Counted from the stretch's first letter, positions 25,652-35,274 are shown. The stretch is 64,000 bases of DNA from an uncultured Roseibium sp. (GCF_947494555.1 NZ_CANLVF010000002.1:1054001-1118000), one strand, 5' to 3'. Made by a program: numbers and translations. Notes: generated by a model not told the origin, from the sequence alone.

Positions 25652-26887
25652 ATGAGTTCCAAAACGCCGAAAATTCTGATCTATAGCCACGATTCCTTCG
25701 GGCTGGGTCACCTGAGACGATGCCGTGCGATTGCGCATTCACTTGTCGGAGACTTCGACACGCTCTCCGTGCTGATTCTTTCCGGGTCTCCGATCATCGG
25801 CAGTTTCGAGTTCCGGTCACGCGTCGACTTCGTGCGCATTCCAGGCGTCATAAAGCTGCGCAATGGCGAGTACACTCCCCTGTCTCTCCATATCAATATC
25901 GACCATACGCTGGCGATCCGCTCATCGATTATCGAACATACGGCAAAGGTTTTCGAACCCGACATCTTCATCGTCGACAAGGAGCCTCTCGGGCTGCGCG
26001 GCGAGGTTCTTGGGACATTGGAAGCCTTGAAACAGACAGACACACGCCTGGTCCTGGGCTTGCGCGATGTCATGGACGATCCGCAGGTTCTCAAAGAGGA
26101 ATGGGAGCGGAAGAACGTTTATCCCGCGCTGAAGGATCTCTACGACGAAATCTGGGTCTATGGGCCGCAGGACATCTGTGATCCGCTAGAGGGAATATCG
26201 GTGCCGGACGGCGTTCTGGAGAAGCTGCGCTACACGGGATACCTGCGCCGCGACCTGCCGACCTCCGCTCTGGAACAACATGCCCCATCCCCTTTCGGCG
26301 AAGAGCCCTACATTCTGGTAACGCCCGGTGGCGGCGGCGACGGTGTGGAAATGGTCGACTGGGTCATGCGCGCCTATGAGACCCGGCAGCGACCGCTCTT
26401 TCCGGCACTGATCGTGCTCGGCCCCTTCATGCCGGCAGCCGCTGCAGCGCAGTTCAGCGAACGCGCCGAACATCTGCGCGACGTCGAAATCATACGCTTC
26501 ACACCGCAAATCGAACCCTATCTGGCGAACGCGACGGCGATTGTCGGCATGGGCGGATACAACACGTTCTGCGAAATCCTCTCATTCGACAAACCGACCC
26601 TCATGGTGCCGCGCGTGATACCACGCAGGGAACAGGCGATCCGTGCGGAACGGGCGGAACAGAGCGGCCTGTTGAAGGTTCTGCCGATCGACCGTTATCC
26701 GGATTCCGACCTGATGGCCGCGGCCCTGTCCGACCTGCCGACGCTGAAACCGCCGTCTTCTGCAGGCGTCGACAATCTTCTTGACGGACTGGATGTTATC
26801 TCTGGGCGTGTCGGCGAGATTTTCGGTACATACCAGTCGGAGGATGCCGCCCGAAAACTGGTCAATTTCAAGTCGGCGCAAGCTTAA
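25652..26887 (+). CDS. GT-B glycosyltransferase, GT28-like C-terminal domain
   Basis: 411 aa from the ATG at 25652 with an AGGGGC site; a longer reading from 25565 is not preferred. The N-terminal GT-B Rossmann domain starts with KILIYSHDSFGLGHLRRCRAIAHSL (GLGH motif). The C-terminal donor-binding domain contains VTPGGGGDG and IVGMGGYNTFCEILSFDKPTLMVPR, as in MurG/GT28-type enzymes. It probably transfers a nucleotide-activated sugar. First of five closely spaced plus-strand genes (gap of 27 bp to the next), a likely polysaccharide operon. Confidence 0.85.
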   Translation: MSSKTPKILIYSHDSFGLGHLRRCRAIAHSLVGDFDTLSVLILSGSPIIGSFEFRSRVDFVRIPGVIKLRNGEYTPLSLHINIDHTLAIRSSIIEHTAKVFEPDIFIVDKEPLGLRGEVLGTLEALKQTDTRLVLGLRDVMDDPQVLKEEWERKNVYPALKDLYDEIWVYGPQDICDPLEGISVPDGVLEKLRYTGYLRRDLPTSALEQHAPSPFGEEPYILVTPGGGGDGVEMVDWVMRAYETRQRPLFPALIVLGPFMPAAAAAQFSERAEHLRDVEIIRFTPQIEPYLANATAIVGMGGYNTFCEILSFDKPTLMVPRVIPRREQAIRAERAEQSGLLKVLPIDRYPDSDLMAAALSDLPTLKPPSSAGVDNLLDGLDVISGRVGEIFGTYQSEDAARKLVNFKSAQA

Positions 26888-26914
26888 TCCCAAACGTCTG
26901 GAACCGTCCCGCAT

Positions 26915-28135
26915 ATGTCCCGTATCGCCGTCGTGGTCAAAGGCTACCCGCGTCTGTCCGAAACCTTTATTGCCCAGGAGATGCTCGGCCTTGAGCGACG
27001 GGGCATCGAGATTCTGATTGTCGCGCTTCGCAGACCCTATGATCCGTACATTCATGACCTTCACAGGCAGATCTCGGCCGAAGTCATGTATTTGCCGGAA
27101 TATGTGAAAGATGATCCCGCGCGCGTTGCAAAAGCAAAGAAATGGGCGAAGAACCAGCCGACATACAGCGCGGCGAAAGCGCTGTTCGACGCAGACTTTG
27201 CGCGTCAACCGACCGCCGATCGCAGGCGGCGATGGGCACAAGGGTGCGTATTCGCACATGAACTGCCGAATGACGTTAGCTGGATTTACACCCACTATCT
27301 GCATACGCCGTGTTCTGCAGCGCGTTATGCCGCGCATCTTTCGGGCCGCAAATGGTCGTTTTCCGCACACGCCAAGGACATCTGGACAAGTCCGGTGTGG
27401 GATCTGGAAACAAAGATCAACGATGCCGCCTGGGGCGTGACCTGCACCCGGGTCAACGCGGACTATCTCAGCGGATTGTCCGCCATTCCCGACAAGGTCG
27501 AGCTTCTTTATCACGGCCTCGATTTTTCCGGATTTCCGGAGCCTGCAGCAACTGCTTCAACACGTGACGGCAGTAGCGAACCGGTCAGATTGGTGTCCGT
27601 CGGCCGCGCGGTGGAAAAAAAGGGGTATGACGATCTGCTTGTCGCGCTTTCAAGATTGCCGAAGTCGCTCAACTGGCGGTTCACGCATATTGGCGGCGGC
27701 GAACTTTCCGACATTTTGAAGGCCAAGGCTGAAGATCTCGGGCTGTCCGACAAGATCGTCTGGCGCGGCGCGCAACCGCGTGAAGAGGTCATTGCGGCCT
27801 GTCAGAACTCAGATCTTTTCGTTCTTCCATCCAAACTCGCCAAAACCGGCGATCGCGACGGCTTGCCCAATGTTCTGATGGAAGCCCAGTCCATGGGAGT
27901 TTGTTGTCTCTCGACTGAGGTATCCGCAATCCCGGAGCTGATATTGCACGACGAAACCGGCGTCCTTGTTCAACCCGGCGCGCCGGAAGAACTCGCCGAG
28001 GGTCTGCAAGGGCTGATAAAAGACCCCAAACGCAGGCGCGCATTGGGCGTTGCAGCTGCCAAGAGAGTGCGCACGCATTTCTCGACCGATCCGGGCCTCG
28101 ACCGGCTTGCTGCAAAATTTCGGCCGGTGCTCTGA
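26915..28135 (+). CDS. GT4-family glycosyltransferase
   Basis: 406 aa. GT-B fold of family 4: N-terminal VVKGYPRLSETFIAQEMLGLERRG, RKWSFSAHAKDIW in the acceptor domain. The donor-binding domain includes LVSVGRAVEKKGYDDLLVALSRL and the E-x7-E-type motif around LPNVLMEAQSMGVCCLSTEVSAIPEL. The retaining sugar-transfer mechanism is inferred from the family. Spacing to the neighbours (27 bp before, 22 bp after) supports an operon with the other glycosyltransferases. Confidence 0.88.
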   Translation: MSRIAVVVKGYPRLSETFIAQEMLGLERRGIEILIVALRRPYDPYIHDLHRQISAEVMYLPEYVKDDPARVAKAKKWAKNQPTYSAAKALFDADFARQPTADRRRRWAQGCVFAHELPNDVSWIYTHYLHTPCSAARYAAHLSGRKWSFSAHAKDIWTSPVWDLETKINDAAWGVTCTRVNADYLSGLSAIPDKVELLYHGLDFSGFPEPAATASTRDGSSEPVRLVSVGRAVEKKGYDDLLVALSRLPKSLNWRFTHIGGGELSDILKAKAEDLGLSDKIVWRGAQPREEVIAACQNSDLFVLPSKLAKTGDRDGLPNVLMEAQSMGVCCLSTEVSAIPELILHDETGVLVQPGAPEELAEGLQGLIKDPKRRRALGVAAAKRVRTHFSTDPGLDRLAAKFRPVL

Positions 28136-28157
28136 GCAGTCTGAACGGAAGGGCTTC

Positions 28158-29288
28158 ATGAAAATCGCCTTCACAGCCCCCATGAAACCCCTGGACCATC
28201 CGGTTCCCTCCGGCGACCGGACCATGGGGCGGCTGATCGTCAAGGCCTTGGAAGTGGCAGGCCATGACATGAGCATCGCAAGCACCTTTCGGTCCTGGCG
28301 CAAGGAAGGCAGCCGCGAAATCCAGCAAGAGGTTGAGCGAGACGCATTGAAAGAAGCGGACCGCATTGCGGATGACTGGTCTCGGCAATGCTATAGACCG
28401 GATGTCTTTTTGACCTATCATCTTTATCACAAGGCACCGGACTGGATTGGCCCCGCACTGTGCGAGCGGCTTGATCTGCCCTATGCCGTTGTCGAAGCCA
28501 GCCGGGCACCCAAACGTCAGACCGGAAACTGGGCTTACGGATTTGCGGCTGCCGATAATGCTCTCAAGCGCGCCGACGCCGTCGCTGCGATCCACAATGC
28601 GGATGCTGAGTGTCTTAGAGCCGTCGTTCCCGAATCCCACCTGGAAGTCCTTCTCCCCTTCCTTGATGCTGCCCCCTTTCAAAAGGCCGCGGCAGTGACA
28701 CGAAAGGCTCCGGCGTCAACGCCCCTGAAACTGCTGACGGTTGCCATGATGCGCGAAGGCGACAAAATGCGGTCCTATGAAGTGCTGGCCGCAGCACTGG
28801 ACCGCCTGGCCGATTTGCCATGGCACCTGACGATTGTCGGCGACGGTCCGGCGAGAGAGCATGTGCTCAAACTCTTCCCGGCGCGCAAAATGACATGGGC
28901 CGGTGCCGCCGAGCCAGAACAGTTGCCAGATTTCTACGCTCAGTCTGATCTTTTGGTCTGGCCGGCCATTCGCGAAGCCTTCGGCCTTGTTTTCCTGGAA
29001 GCCCAGGCCAGCGGAACTGGCGTGATTGCAGGCAACACGTTCGGGGTACCTGATATCGTTCGAGACAGTGAGACAGGTCTGCTCTCAGCGGAAGGAGATG
29101 CGGAGGCCTTTGCCGCCAGTCTTGCCAGAGTGATCGAGGATCCTGCCCTCGCAGACAGGATGGGACACGCAGCAGGCGCCCATATTCAAAAACATCATAC
29201 ACTGGCAGCTGGAGGTACTCGGCTCGAGGGCCTGCTACAGACGGCGATCCGGAATCATGCTCACGGACAAAAAGGCCCGGCACATTGA
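28158..29288 (+). CDS. GT4-type glycosyltransferase
   Basis: 376 aa from the ATG at 28158; the longer reading from 28050 overlaps the previous gene and is rejected. The N-terminus MKIAFTAPMKPLDHPVPSGDRTMGRLIVKALEVAGH and a C-terminal group 1 domain with LLTVAMMREGDKMRSYEVLAAAL, LTIVGDGPAREHVLK and REAFGLVFLEAQASGTGVIAG place it in GT4. It is the third gene of the polysaccharide operon. Its stop overlaps the TTG start of the next gene by 4 bp, indicating coupled translation. Confidence 0.87.
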   Translation: MKIAFTAPMKPLDHPVPSGDRTMGRLIVKALEVAGHDMSIASTFRSWRKEGSREIQQEVERDALKEADRIADDWSRQCYRPDVFLTYHLYHKAPDWIGPALCERLDLPYAVVEASRAPKRQTGNWAYGFAAADNALKRADAVAAIHNADAECLRAVVPESHLEVLLPFLDAAPFQKAAAVTRKAPASTPLKLLTVAMMREGDKMRSYEVLAAALDRLADLPWHLTIVGDGPAREHVLKLFPARKMTWAGAAEPEQLPDFYAQSDLLVWPAIREAFGLVFLEAQASGTGVIAGNTFGVPDIVRDSETGLLSAEGDAEAFAASLARVIEDPALADRMGHAAGAHIQKHHTLAAGGTRLEGLLQTAIRNHAHGQKGPAH

Positions 29289-30439
29289 CGTTCAAGGCCT
29301 TCATTCATGTGCAGCACCTTCTTGGCACAGGCCATGTGGTCAGGGCTGCAAAGATCGGCAAGGCCCTTGCGGCGCGCGGAGCCCACGTCACCCTGGCAAG
29401 CGGAAACAGGATCCCGCCGACTTTGGATGTCACTGGTCTCACGGTCATCGAACTGCCTGCATGCAAAAGCCCGGACGCGACCTTCAAGCGGCTTGTGACT
29501 CTGGAGGGGCAAGATATTGACGACACGTGGAAATCGGCTCGTGTTAAAGCATCGATTCAAGCGTTCGAGTCAGACGATTTCGATATTTTGCTGACCGAAA
29601 CCTATCCTTTCGGCCGCCGCCAGCTCGACTTTGAACTGACACCGCTTTTAACCCGCGCAAAAGAAAGAGACCGGGCACCTGTGATTGCAACATCTATCCG
29701 GGACATTCTCGTGCGCAAGAAGGAGCTCTGGAAAGAAAAGTGGATGGCTGACCAGGCGCTCAAATATTACGATCGCGTTCTCATTCATGCAGATCCAGAT
29801 TTCATAACGCTCGCCGACAGCTTTCCGTTTGCTGCAGAAGTGGAGCATCTGGTTCGCTACACCGGGTATGTCGGCGGCGACGAACGCACCGCGCCGGAAA
29901 CTGCGGACGGAAACGACGAGGTCATCGTTTCATGCGGTGGAGGCGCGGTCGCGGAAGCCCTGCTTTCAGCGGCGCTCGAGGCAAGACCCCTCAGCCGGCG
30001 TGCGGAAGACACCGCCTGGCGCGTTCTGATAGGCCACGATGTTTCGCAAGACGCCTTTGCGATCTACGAGAAAAGTGCGCCCGAAGGCGTGATTGTCCAG
30101 CGGGCACGAAAGGACTTTCCTGACCTTTTGAAACGGGCTCGACTTTCAATCAGCCAGGCTGGCTACAATACCGTCCTCGACGTTCTCGTTGCCGGTGTTC
30201 CGGCTGTATTCGCGCCGTTTGCGCAGGAAAACGAAACAGAACAGACTCAGCGCGCACAAGCGCTCGCGCGGCATGGCCGTGCCATCGTCGCACCCGAAGC
30301 CGGCCTGACACCCGAGCGCCTCGCGGCGGCGGTCGACGACGCACTTGCCCTCCCCCGCAGCCATCACCATGTGCAGCTCGGCGGCGCTACAAATAGCGCC
30401 GATATCCTGATGCGCGATATGGAAGCCAGAAGCTCATGA
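29285..30439 (+). CDS. GT-B glycosyltransferase, MurG/GT28-like
   Basis: 384 aa from a TTG at 29285, overlapping the previous stop codon in TTGA. N-terminal domain VQHLLGTGHVVRAAKIGKALAARGAHVTLASG has a GTGH motif like the first gene of the operon. The C-terminal domain ends with ISQAGYNTVLDVLVAGVPAVFAPF and NETEQTQRAQALAR, the donor-binding signature of GT28-type enzymes. The two GT28-like enzymes of this operon are distant homologues of each other. Overlap of 4 bp (ATGA) with the deacetylase gene. Confidence 0.85.
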   Translation: MTFKAFIHVQHLLGTGHVVRAAKIGKALAARGAHVTLASGNRIPPTLDVTGLTVIELPACKSPDATFKRLVTLEGQDIDDTWKSARVKASIQAFESDDFDILLTETYPFGRRQLDFELTPLLTRAKERDRAPVIATSIRDILVRKKELWKEKWMADQALKYYDRVLIHADPDFITLADSFPFAAEVEHLVRYTGYVGGDERTAPETADGNDEVIVSCGGGAVAEALLSAALEARPLSRRAEDTAWRVLIGHDVSQDAFAIYEKSAPEGVIVQRARKDFPDLLKRARLSISQAGYNTVLDVLVAGVPAVFAPFAQENETEQTQRAQALARHGRAIVAPEAGLTPERLAAAVDDALALPRSHHHVQLGGATNSADILMRDMEARSS

Positions 30440-31194
30440 CGCCCGAGCGGAAACGATTCAAGGACGAACTTGTCCGGCATCTCGACTGGTTCGCCGCGCG
30501 CGGCCGGAAGGTGAGCTTCTGGTGGCGAGACGATGATGCAATCGAACCGACGCCGGCACTCGATCGCATGCTGAAGATCGCCAACGAACACGAGATCGAC
30601 CTTGCCCTGGCAGTTATCCCGAAGGATGCAACGGATGCGCTCGCCGAGCGTCTTTTGAACGAGCCGCACGCCTTTGTTTTGCAACATGGCTGGCAGCACA
30701 AAAATTTTCAGTTGAAGGAAAAGCGTGAAAAGGCGGCCGAGCTCGGATCAAGACGCGACCCGGACGAACTGATGGCGCAGCTCTCAGAGGGAAAAGCGCG
30801 GCTTCAAACCCTTTTCGGCGAGAGGTTCATTCCTGCAATCGTGCCCCCCTGGAACAGGATTGATCCGGATATCTCACGGCGTTTGCCAGGCATCGGTCTG
30901 CCGGGACTGTCGACATTCACCTTTCACAATTTCCCTCATGATCATCAGGTTCAGTCGCATATCGACATTTTGAAATGGAAAAAGCAGGTGCGCTTCATCG
31001 GCTGGGAAAGTGCACGCCTTCGTTTCGATCTGCAGCTATGCCGTCGCAGGAACACCGGCAATGAACCGGTCGGTCTGCTGACGCATCATCTGGCGCATGA
31101 CGAAGCCAGTTTTGAATTTCTGGACGAGTTCCTTTCAATCGCTACAGATCATGAAGGTGCCGCATGGCCGGCGGTGAAAGGGTTGTTCGCTTAA
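30436..31194 (+). CDS. Polysaccharide deacetylase family protein
   Basis: 252 aa NodB-fold protein without a signal peptide. Asp residues in SFWWRDDDAIEP (about 34-45) and the His pair in LQHGWQHKN (about 78-86) match the catalytic base and metal-binding Asp-His-His triad of CE4 deacetylases. A C-terminal LTHHLAHDEASFEFL carries the later conserved His. It removes N- or O-acetyl groups from a glycan. Lack of a secretion signal suggests it acts on a cytoplasmic lipid-linked intermediate. Last gene of the five-gene operon, coupled by an ATGA overlap. Confidence 0.85.
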   Translation: MTPERKRFKDELVRHLDWFAARGRKVSFWWRDDDAIEPTPALDRMLKIANEHEIDLALAVIPKDATDALAERLLNEPHAFVLQHGWQHKNFQLKEKREKAAELGSRRDPDELMAQLSEGKARLQTLFGERFIPAIVPPWNRIDPDISRRLPGIGLPGLSTFTFHNFPHDHQVQSHIDILKWKKQVRFIGWESARLRFDLQLCRRRNTGNEPVGLLTHHLAHDEASFEFLDEFLSIATDHEGAAWPAVKGLFA

Positions 31195-32505
31195 GGAAAT
31201 CCCGGCTGCGCACCGTTTCGAGTCACTTCATCTTTGATGATGACCTTGCCGTATCTTCCCGCGTTTGACTTTCCGGCAAGACATTTCCCCGCAAAGAGAC
31301 GTCCCCGGCTCGACCGGGAATGACGGAGCGACGGCCGGCGCTGGTTTTGGCCAAAGCATGCGCTCGCACCTCAGGTACAGAGAAACTGGCAGGACGTCTT
31401 ACCTTGGGAGCGTTCGACACAACGAAGGGGTTGTGGTTACTGGGTTCCTGCCTTCGCAGGAATGACAAGTGAGAACACAACGTCCGCAGATTAGAAGCCG
31501 TCTTACACCGATTGTCATCCACGGCTTGACCGGCGATGACGAGGCAACAATCGGCGCTGGTTTTGGCCAAAGCAAGCGATCGCACCTCAGGTACAGAAAA
31601 ACCGGCGGGAAGCCTTACCTCAGGGGTCTTCGAAACTTCGAAGGGTCTGTGGTTACTGGGTTCCTGCTTTCGCAGGAATGACAACTGAGAATACAACGGC
31701 CGCAGATTAGAAGCAGTTTGACACCGATTGTCATCCCGGCCAAGCGCAGCGCGAGCCGGGACCCAGTATGGCGCCGACTGCCGGTTCCAGGCACCGGGTC
31801 GAAGCACGGCGAATTCCAGACTGTCATCCTGATCCAGAAGGCGGCTGGTGGAAACATGTGAGCAACCGGCGCTGGTTTTGGCCAACGCAAGCGCTCGCAC
31901 CTCAAGTACAGAGAAACCGGCAGGAAGCCTTACCTTGGGGCCTTCGACACATCGAAGGGGCTGTGTTTACTGGGTTCCTGCCTTCGCAGGAATGACAAGT
32001 GAGAACACAGCGGCCTCAGATTAGAAGCCGTTTTACACCGATTATCATCCTGGCCAAGCGCAGCGCGAGCCGGGACCCAGTATGCCGCGGGCTGCCGGTT
32101 CCCGGCACAGGGTCGAAGCTTGGCGACTTCCAGACAGTTGTCCGGATCCAGAAGGCGGCTGGCGGAAACACATCAGCAACAGGCGCTTGTTTTGGCCGAA
32201 GCAAGCGTTCGTACCTCGGCTAAGGAAACACCAGCAGGAAGCCCTACCTTGGGAGCGTTCGACACAACGAAGGGGTTGTGGTTACTGGGTTCCTGCCTTC
32301 GCAGGAATGACAAGCGAGAACACTACGGCCGCAGATTAGAAGCGGTTTTACACCGGTTGTCATCCCGGCCAAGCGCAGCGCGAGCCGGGACCCGGTATGC
32401 CGCCGACTGCCGGTTCCAGGCACGGGGTCGAAGCACGGCGACTTCCAGACAGTCGTCAGGATCCAGAAAGCGGCTGGCGGAAACTCATCAGCAACAGGCG
32501 AAAGG
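31195..32505. repeat. Tandem array of REP-type inverted-repeat units
   Basis: A 1.3-kb gene-free region. Four units repeat the block TACTGGGTTCCTGCC (starting near 31438, 31653, 31967 and 32282). Three of them also carry the block TTGTCATCC(C/T)GGCCAAGCG (near 31728, 32042 and 32357). The last two full units are about 315 bp long and nearly identical. Each unit has a 7-bp hairpin with a CTTC loop (TTCCTGC/GCAGGAA) and a GC-rich CCCGGC/GCCGGG hairpin in head-to-head orientation about 45-60 bp apart, as in REPIN elements. Short ORFs in the repeats are not credible genes. Confidence 0.9.
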
Positions 32506-33021
32506 TTACTCCGCCGCCGAGACATTCTCCCGCAACGCACTGGCATATTGCTTTCGCAATAGCGCCAGTTTCGGATCGATGTAGGTCTTGCAGAACGGCC
32601 GGTCGGGACCGGAGGCGTAGTAGTTGCGGAAACGTTTGTCCGAAGATTTGAAGTCAGCGAGCGTTAGCACCTTGGTAACAAGCGGATCATCGAATTCCCG
32701 CTGCAACGTGCGCAAAATCCGGCCGGCCTTAACCCCTGTTCCCGCATCGTAGACATAGACGGCGGACCGGTACTTGCCGCGCATCTTGTGATGAGATGTG
32801 CTGGAATGGGTGCGCAGATGGATCTCGATCAGGCCTTCGAGCGGTATGGCAACCGGATCGAATGTCACAAGCACGGCTTCCGACCATCCGTTGTCGGGCG
32901 GGTCGGACCGAATGAAGCCCTGCTCCACTCTCGAAACGCCGGCAATTGCCTGAAAAACGGCTTCCGTACACCAGTGGCATCCGCCGCCCAGCCCGATCTT
33001 CACCTCTGCCTCCAAAGTCAT
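32506..33021 (-). CDS. msrA: Peptide-methionine (S)-S-oxide reductase, GCHWC subtype
   Basis: 171 aa. MsrA fold with the catalytic Cys15 in [12 protein letters not shown] (family usual form GCFWG), then [25 protein letters not shown], and [28 protein letters not shown], which matches the LFWxxHDPT...GxQYRS segment. It reduces methionine-S-sulfoxide in proteins, using thioredoxin. Cys18 creates a CxxC pair not present in most MsrA enzymes. The Cys140 region ([11 protein letters not shown]) may supply a resolving Cys. Stands alone, divergent from the nitrile hydratase operon. Confidence 0.87.
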   Translation of the reverse strand: MTLEAEVKIGLGGGCHWCTEAVFQAIAGVSRVEQGFIRSDPPDNGWSEAVLVTFDPVAIPLEGLIEIHLRTHSSTSHHKMRGKYRSAVYVYDAGTGVKAGRILRTLQREFDDPLVTKVLTLADFKSSDKRFRNYYASGPDRPFCKTYIDPKLALLRKQYASALRENVSAAE

Positions 33022-33177
33022 TCGTTCTTTTCCACTCTGCCAAAGATTGCCGTTGTGGCAAAATGCCGTCTCGAAGATTCCCCCAGAGCAGATTCACTCA
33101 AATTTCAGTACCTTGTCTCTTGGCGTAAAAACGTCTGCGCACTAGGATCGTTCCCACCCGCCTCCAATGGAGCCCCC

Positions 33178-33804
33178 ATGTCCCACGACCATGATCACGA
33201 TCATTCAGAGTTGTCAGACGTCGAATTGCGCGTACGGGCACTCGAAACACTGTTGACCGACAAAGGATATATAGATCCTCCCGCGCTGGACGCACTGATT
33301 GAGACCTACGAAACAAAGGTCGGACCCAAAAACGGTGCCATGGTGGTGGCAAAGGCCTGGACCGATCCCGAATACCATGCGCGGCTGATGAGCGATGCAA
33401 CGGCTGCGATCGCCGAACTCGGTTTCGTCGGGCGGCAGGGCGAGCATATGGTTGCGGTGGAAAATACACCCGGCACCCATAACATGGTCGTTTGCACACT
33501 TTGCTCTTGCTATCCATGGACCGTTCTCGGCCTGCCGCCTGTCTGGTACAAATCCGCACCCTACCGCTCGCGCGCGGTGCGCGACCCACGCGGTGTCCTT
33601 TCAGAATTCGGGGTGACGCTGTCTGACGAGACCGAAATCAAGGTCTGGGACTCCACTGCTGAAGTCCGCTACCTGGTCGTGCCACAAAGACCCGCAGGAA
33701 CCGAGGGGTGGGATGAAGCTCAGCTGGCAGCGCTTGTCTCACGCGACAGCATGATCGGGACCGGGCTTGCGCTCGCGCCATCGGAACGGGAGAGCGCGGC
33801 ATGA
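33178..33804 (+). CDS. nthA: Nitrile hydratase alpha subunit, cobalt type
   Basis: 208 aa from the ATG at 33178, after a His/Asp-rich N-terminus. Metal-binding motif C-T-L-C-S-C is Cys106, Thr107, Leu108, Cys109, Ser110, Cys111. Thr after the first Cys is the cobalt signature; iron enzymes carry Ser. [27 protein letters not shown] follows as in the family. With the beta subunit it converts nitriles to amides in the cytoplasm. Cys109 and Cys111 are normally oxidised to sulfinic and sulfenic acids. First gene of a three-gene operon. Confidence 0.96.
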   Translation: MSHDHDHDHSELSDVELRVRALETLLTDKGYIDPPALDALIETYETKVGPKNGAMVVAKAWTDPEYHARLMSDATAAIAELGFVGRQGEHMVAVENTPGTHNMVVCTLCSCYPWTVLGLPPVWYKSAPYRSRAVRDPRGVLSEFGVTLSDETEIKVWDSTAEVRYLVVPQRPAGTEGWDEAQLAALVSRDSMIGTGLALAPSERESAA

Positions 33805-34460
33805 ACGGAGCGCAGGATCTTGGCGGCCAAATGGGATTCGGGCCGATCGAACTTGAAGAAAACGAACCGAACTTTCATGCCAAATGGGAAGAGCGTGCCT
33901 TCGCGCTGACACTTGCCATGGGCGCGACCGGAACGTGGAATATCGACACATCCCGTTTCGCGCGTGAGTCGCTGCCACCTCCAGTCTACCTCTCCTCCAG
34001 CTATTACAAGATCTGGACGCTCGGACTTGAAAACCTGCTTGTTAATCATGGTCTTGTAAGTGAGGAGGAGCTGCGGACCGGTGTATCTGTTACGCCTGCA
34101 AAACCACTGAACCGGGTCGTGAAAGCGGATGAAGTCGCCGGTATTCTCGCAAAGGGCGGCCCAGTCGACCGACCGCAGCAGCAGCCTGCCCGCTTCAAGG
34201 TGGGCGACAGGATCCGCACAAAACGCATGAACCCTGAACATCATACGCGTCTTCCCCGCTATGCCCGCGACACGCCGGGCACAATTGAAACCGTTCACGG
34301 TGTTCATGTCTTTCCGGACACGAATTCACGAAAGCTGGGCGAGCAACCGACCTGGCTCTATGGGGTCGTCTTCAAGGGAACAGATATTTGGGGCGATGAC
34401 AGCGATCCCAAATTGACCGTTCGTCTCGATCTTTGGGAGCCGTATCTTGACCTTGCCTGA
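33801..34460 (+). CDS. nthB: Nitrile hydratase beta subunit
   Basis: 219 aa, starting in an ATGA overlap with nthA. N-terminal helical part with [47 protein letters not shown], central [19 protein letters not shown], and an SH3-like C-terminal barrel containing [32 protein letters not shown]. These are typical of beta subunits, including the conserved Arg residues near the active site at the interface. The next gene starts before this one ends, so synthesis is coupled. Confidence 0.95.
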   Translation: MNGAQDLGGQMGFGPIELEENEPNFHAKWEERAFALTLAMGATGTWNIDTSRFARESLPPPVYLSSSYYKIWTLGLENLLVNHGLVSEEELRTGVSVTPAKPLNRVVKADEVAGILAKGGPVDRPQQQPARFKVGDRIRTKRMNPEHHTRLPRYARDTPGTIETVHGVHVFPDTNSRKLGEQPTWLYGVVFKGTDIWGDDSDPKLTVRLDLWEPYLDLA

Positions 34461-34800
34461 CGCCGTCACGTCAATGCCCAGACTGCCGCTTGACCAGGAC
34501 GGCGAGCCGGTATTCTCAGCCCCATGGGAAGCACGCGTTTTCGCCATGACAGTTCAGGCACACGAAGCCGGTGTTTTCGAATGGCGGGAATGGGCAGACC
34601 AGCTGGGAGCGGAACTTGCGAAAGACGGGGATGGCCGAAATGTCTCGCTCAGCTATTACGACCACTGGCTCAGCGCATTTGAGAAGATCCTGAAGGAAAA
34701 GGGCGTTGCCGGTGCCGACCAGCTGGCAGGCCTGAAAGAGGCGTGGGACGAGGCAGCGCGTGCGACGCCCCACGGACAGCCCATCGAGTTGAAAAGATGA
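34447..34800 (+). CDS. Nitrile hydratase accessory protein (cobalt-insertion type)
   Basis: 117 aa from a TTG at 34447; an ATG at 34474 (nine residues shorter) is equally possible. It resembles the N-terminal part of the beta subunit (FSAPWEARVFAMTVQAHEAGVFEWREWADQLGAELA, then SYYDHWLSAFEKILKEKG). This is the hallmark of P14K-type activator proteins that carry the alpha subunit during cobalt loading and cysteine oxidation. Overlaps nthB by 14 bp. Confidence 0.88.
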   Translation: MTLPDAVTSMPRLPLDQDGEPVFSAPWEARVFAMTVQAHEAGVFEWREWADQLGAELAKDGDGRNVSLSYYDHWLSAFEKILKEKGVAGADQLAGLKEAWDEAARATPHGQPIELKR

Positions 34801-34810
34801 GCGCCTTCAG

Positions 34811-35263
34811 ATGAAGCTCAAGGTCCCCCCGCCCCTTATCCTGGTTGTTGCCGTGGTGTTCACATTCGCTGCAGCATCCTGGTTTCCGGGGCTGACTTTC
34901 GAGTTTCCCGGACAATTCGTACTGGCGGCGATCCTGTTCTTCCTCGGCCTCGTGCCCGATATCCTGGCGCTTTTGACGTTTGTCCGCCGGAAAACCACGG
35001 TCAATCCGATGGCGCCGGAGGAAACGAGTGCTCTCGTCACCGATGGAATTTACAGGATCAGCCGTAACCCCATGTATCTGGGGCTCCTCTTTCTTCTGAT
35101 CGCAGCCTCGCTTTATTTCAGCAGCTTCGTGTCAATCCTGATCATTCCCGCCTTTATAGCCTACCTCACGGAATTCCAGATCAAACCGGAAGAAGAGATC
35201 CTTAGGGAGAAATTCGGCGAGCCTTACGAAAACTACCTCAGAAAAGTGCGCCGCTGGGTATGA
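34811..35263 (+). CDS. Isoprenylcysteine/PEMT-type membrane methyltransferase
   Basis: 150 aa with four hydrophobic segments and the ICMT/PEMT-type C-terminal core: TDGIYRISRNPMYLGLLFLLIA (about residues 77-98) and QIKPEEEILREKFGEPYENYLRKVRRWV. It uses S-adenosylmethionine to methylate a small membrane substrate. The true substrate in bacteria is generally unknown. It begins 10 bp after the accessory gene of the nitrile hydratase operon, so it may be cotranscribed with it, though a functional tie is not evident. Confidence 0.82.
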   Translation: MKLKVPPPLILVVAVVFTFAAASWFPGLTFEFPGQFVLAAILFFLGLVPDILALLTFVRRKTTVNPMAPEETSALVTDGIYRISRNPMYLGLLFLLIAASLYFSSFVSILIIPAFIAYLTEFQIKPEEEILREKFGEPYENYLRKVRRWV

Positions 35264-35274
35264 CGTTCAGTGCC

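Noticed and set aside
31223..32651. Several ORFs inside the REPIN array
   Set aside because: They repeat with the DNA repeat, have opposing frames in every copy and no protein-like features.
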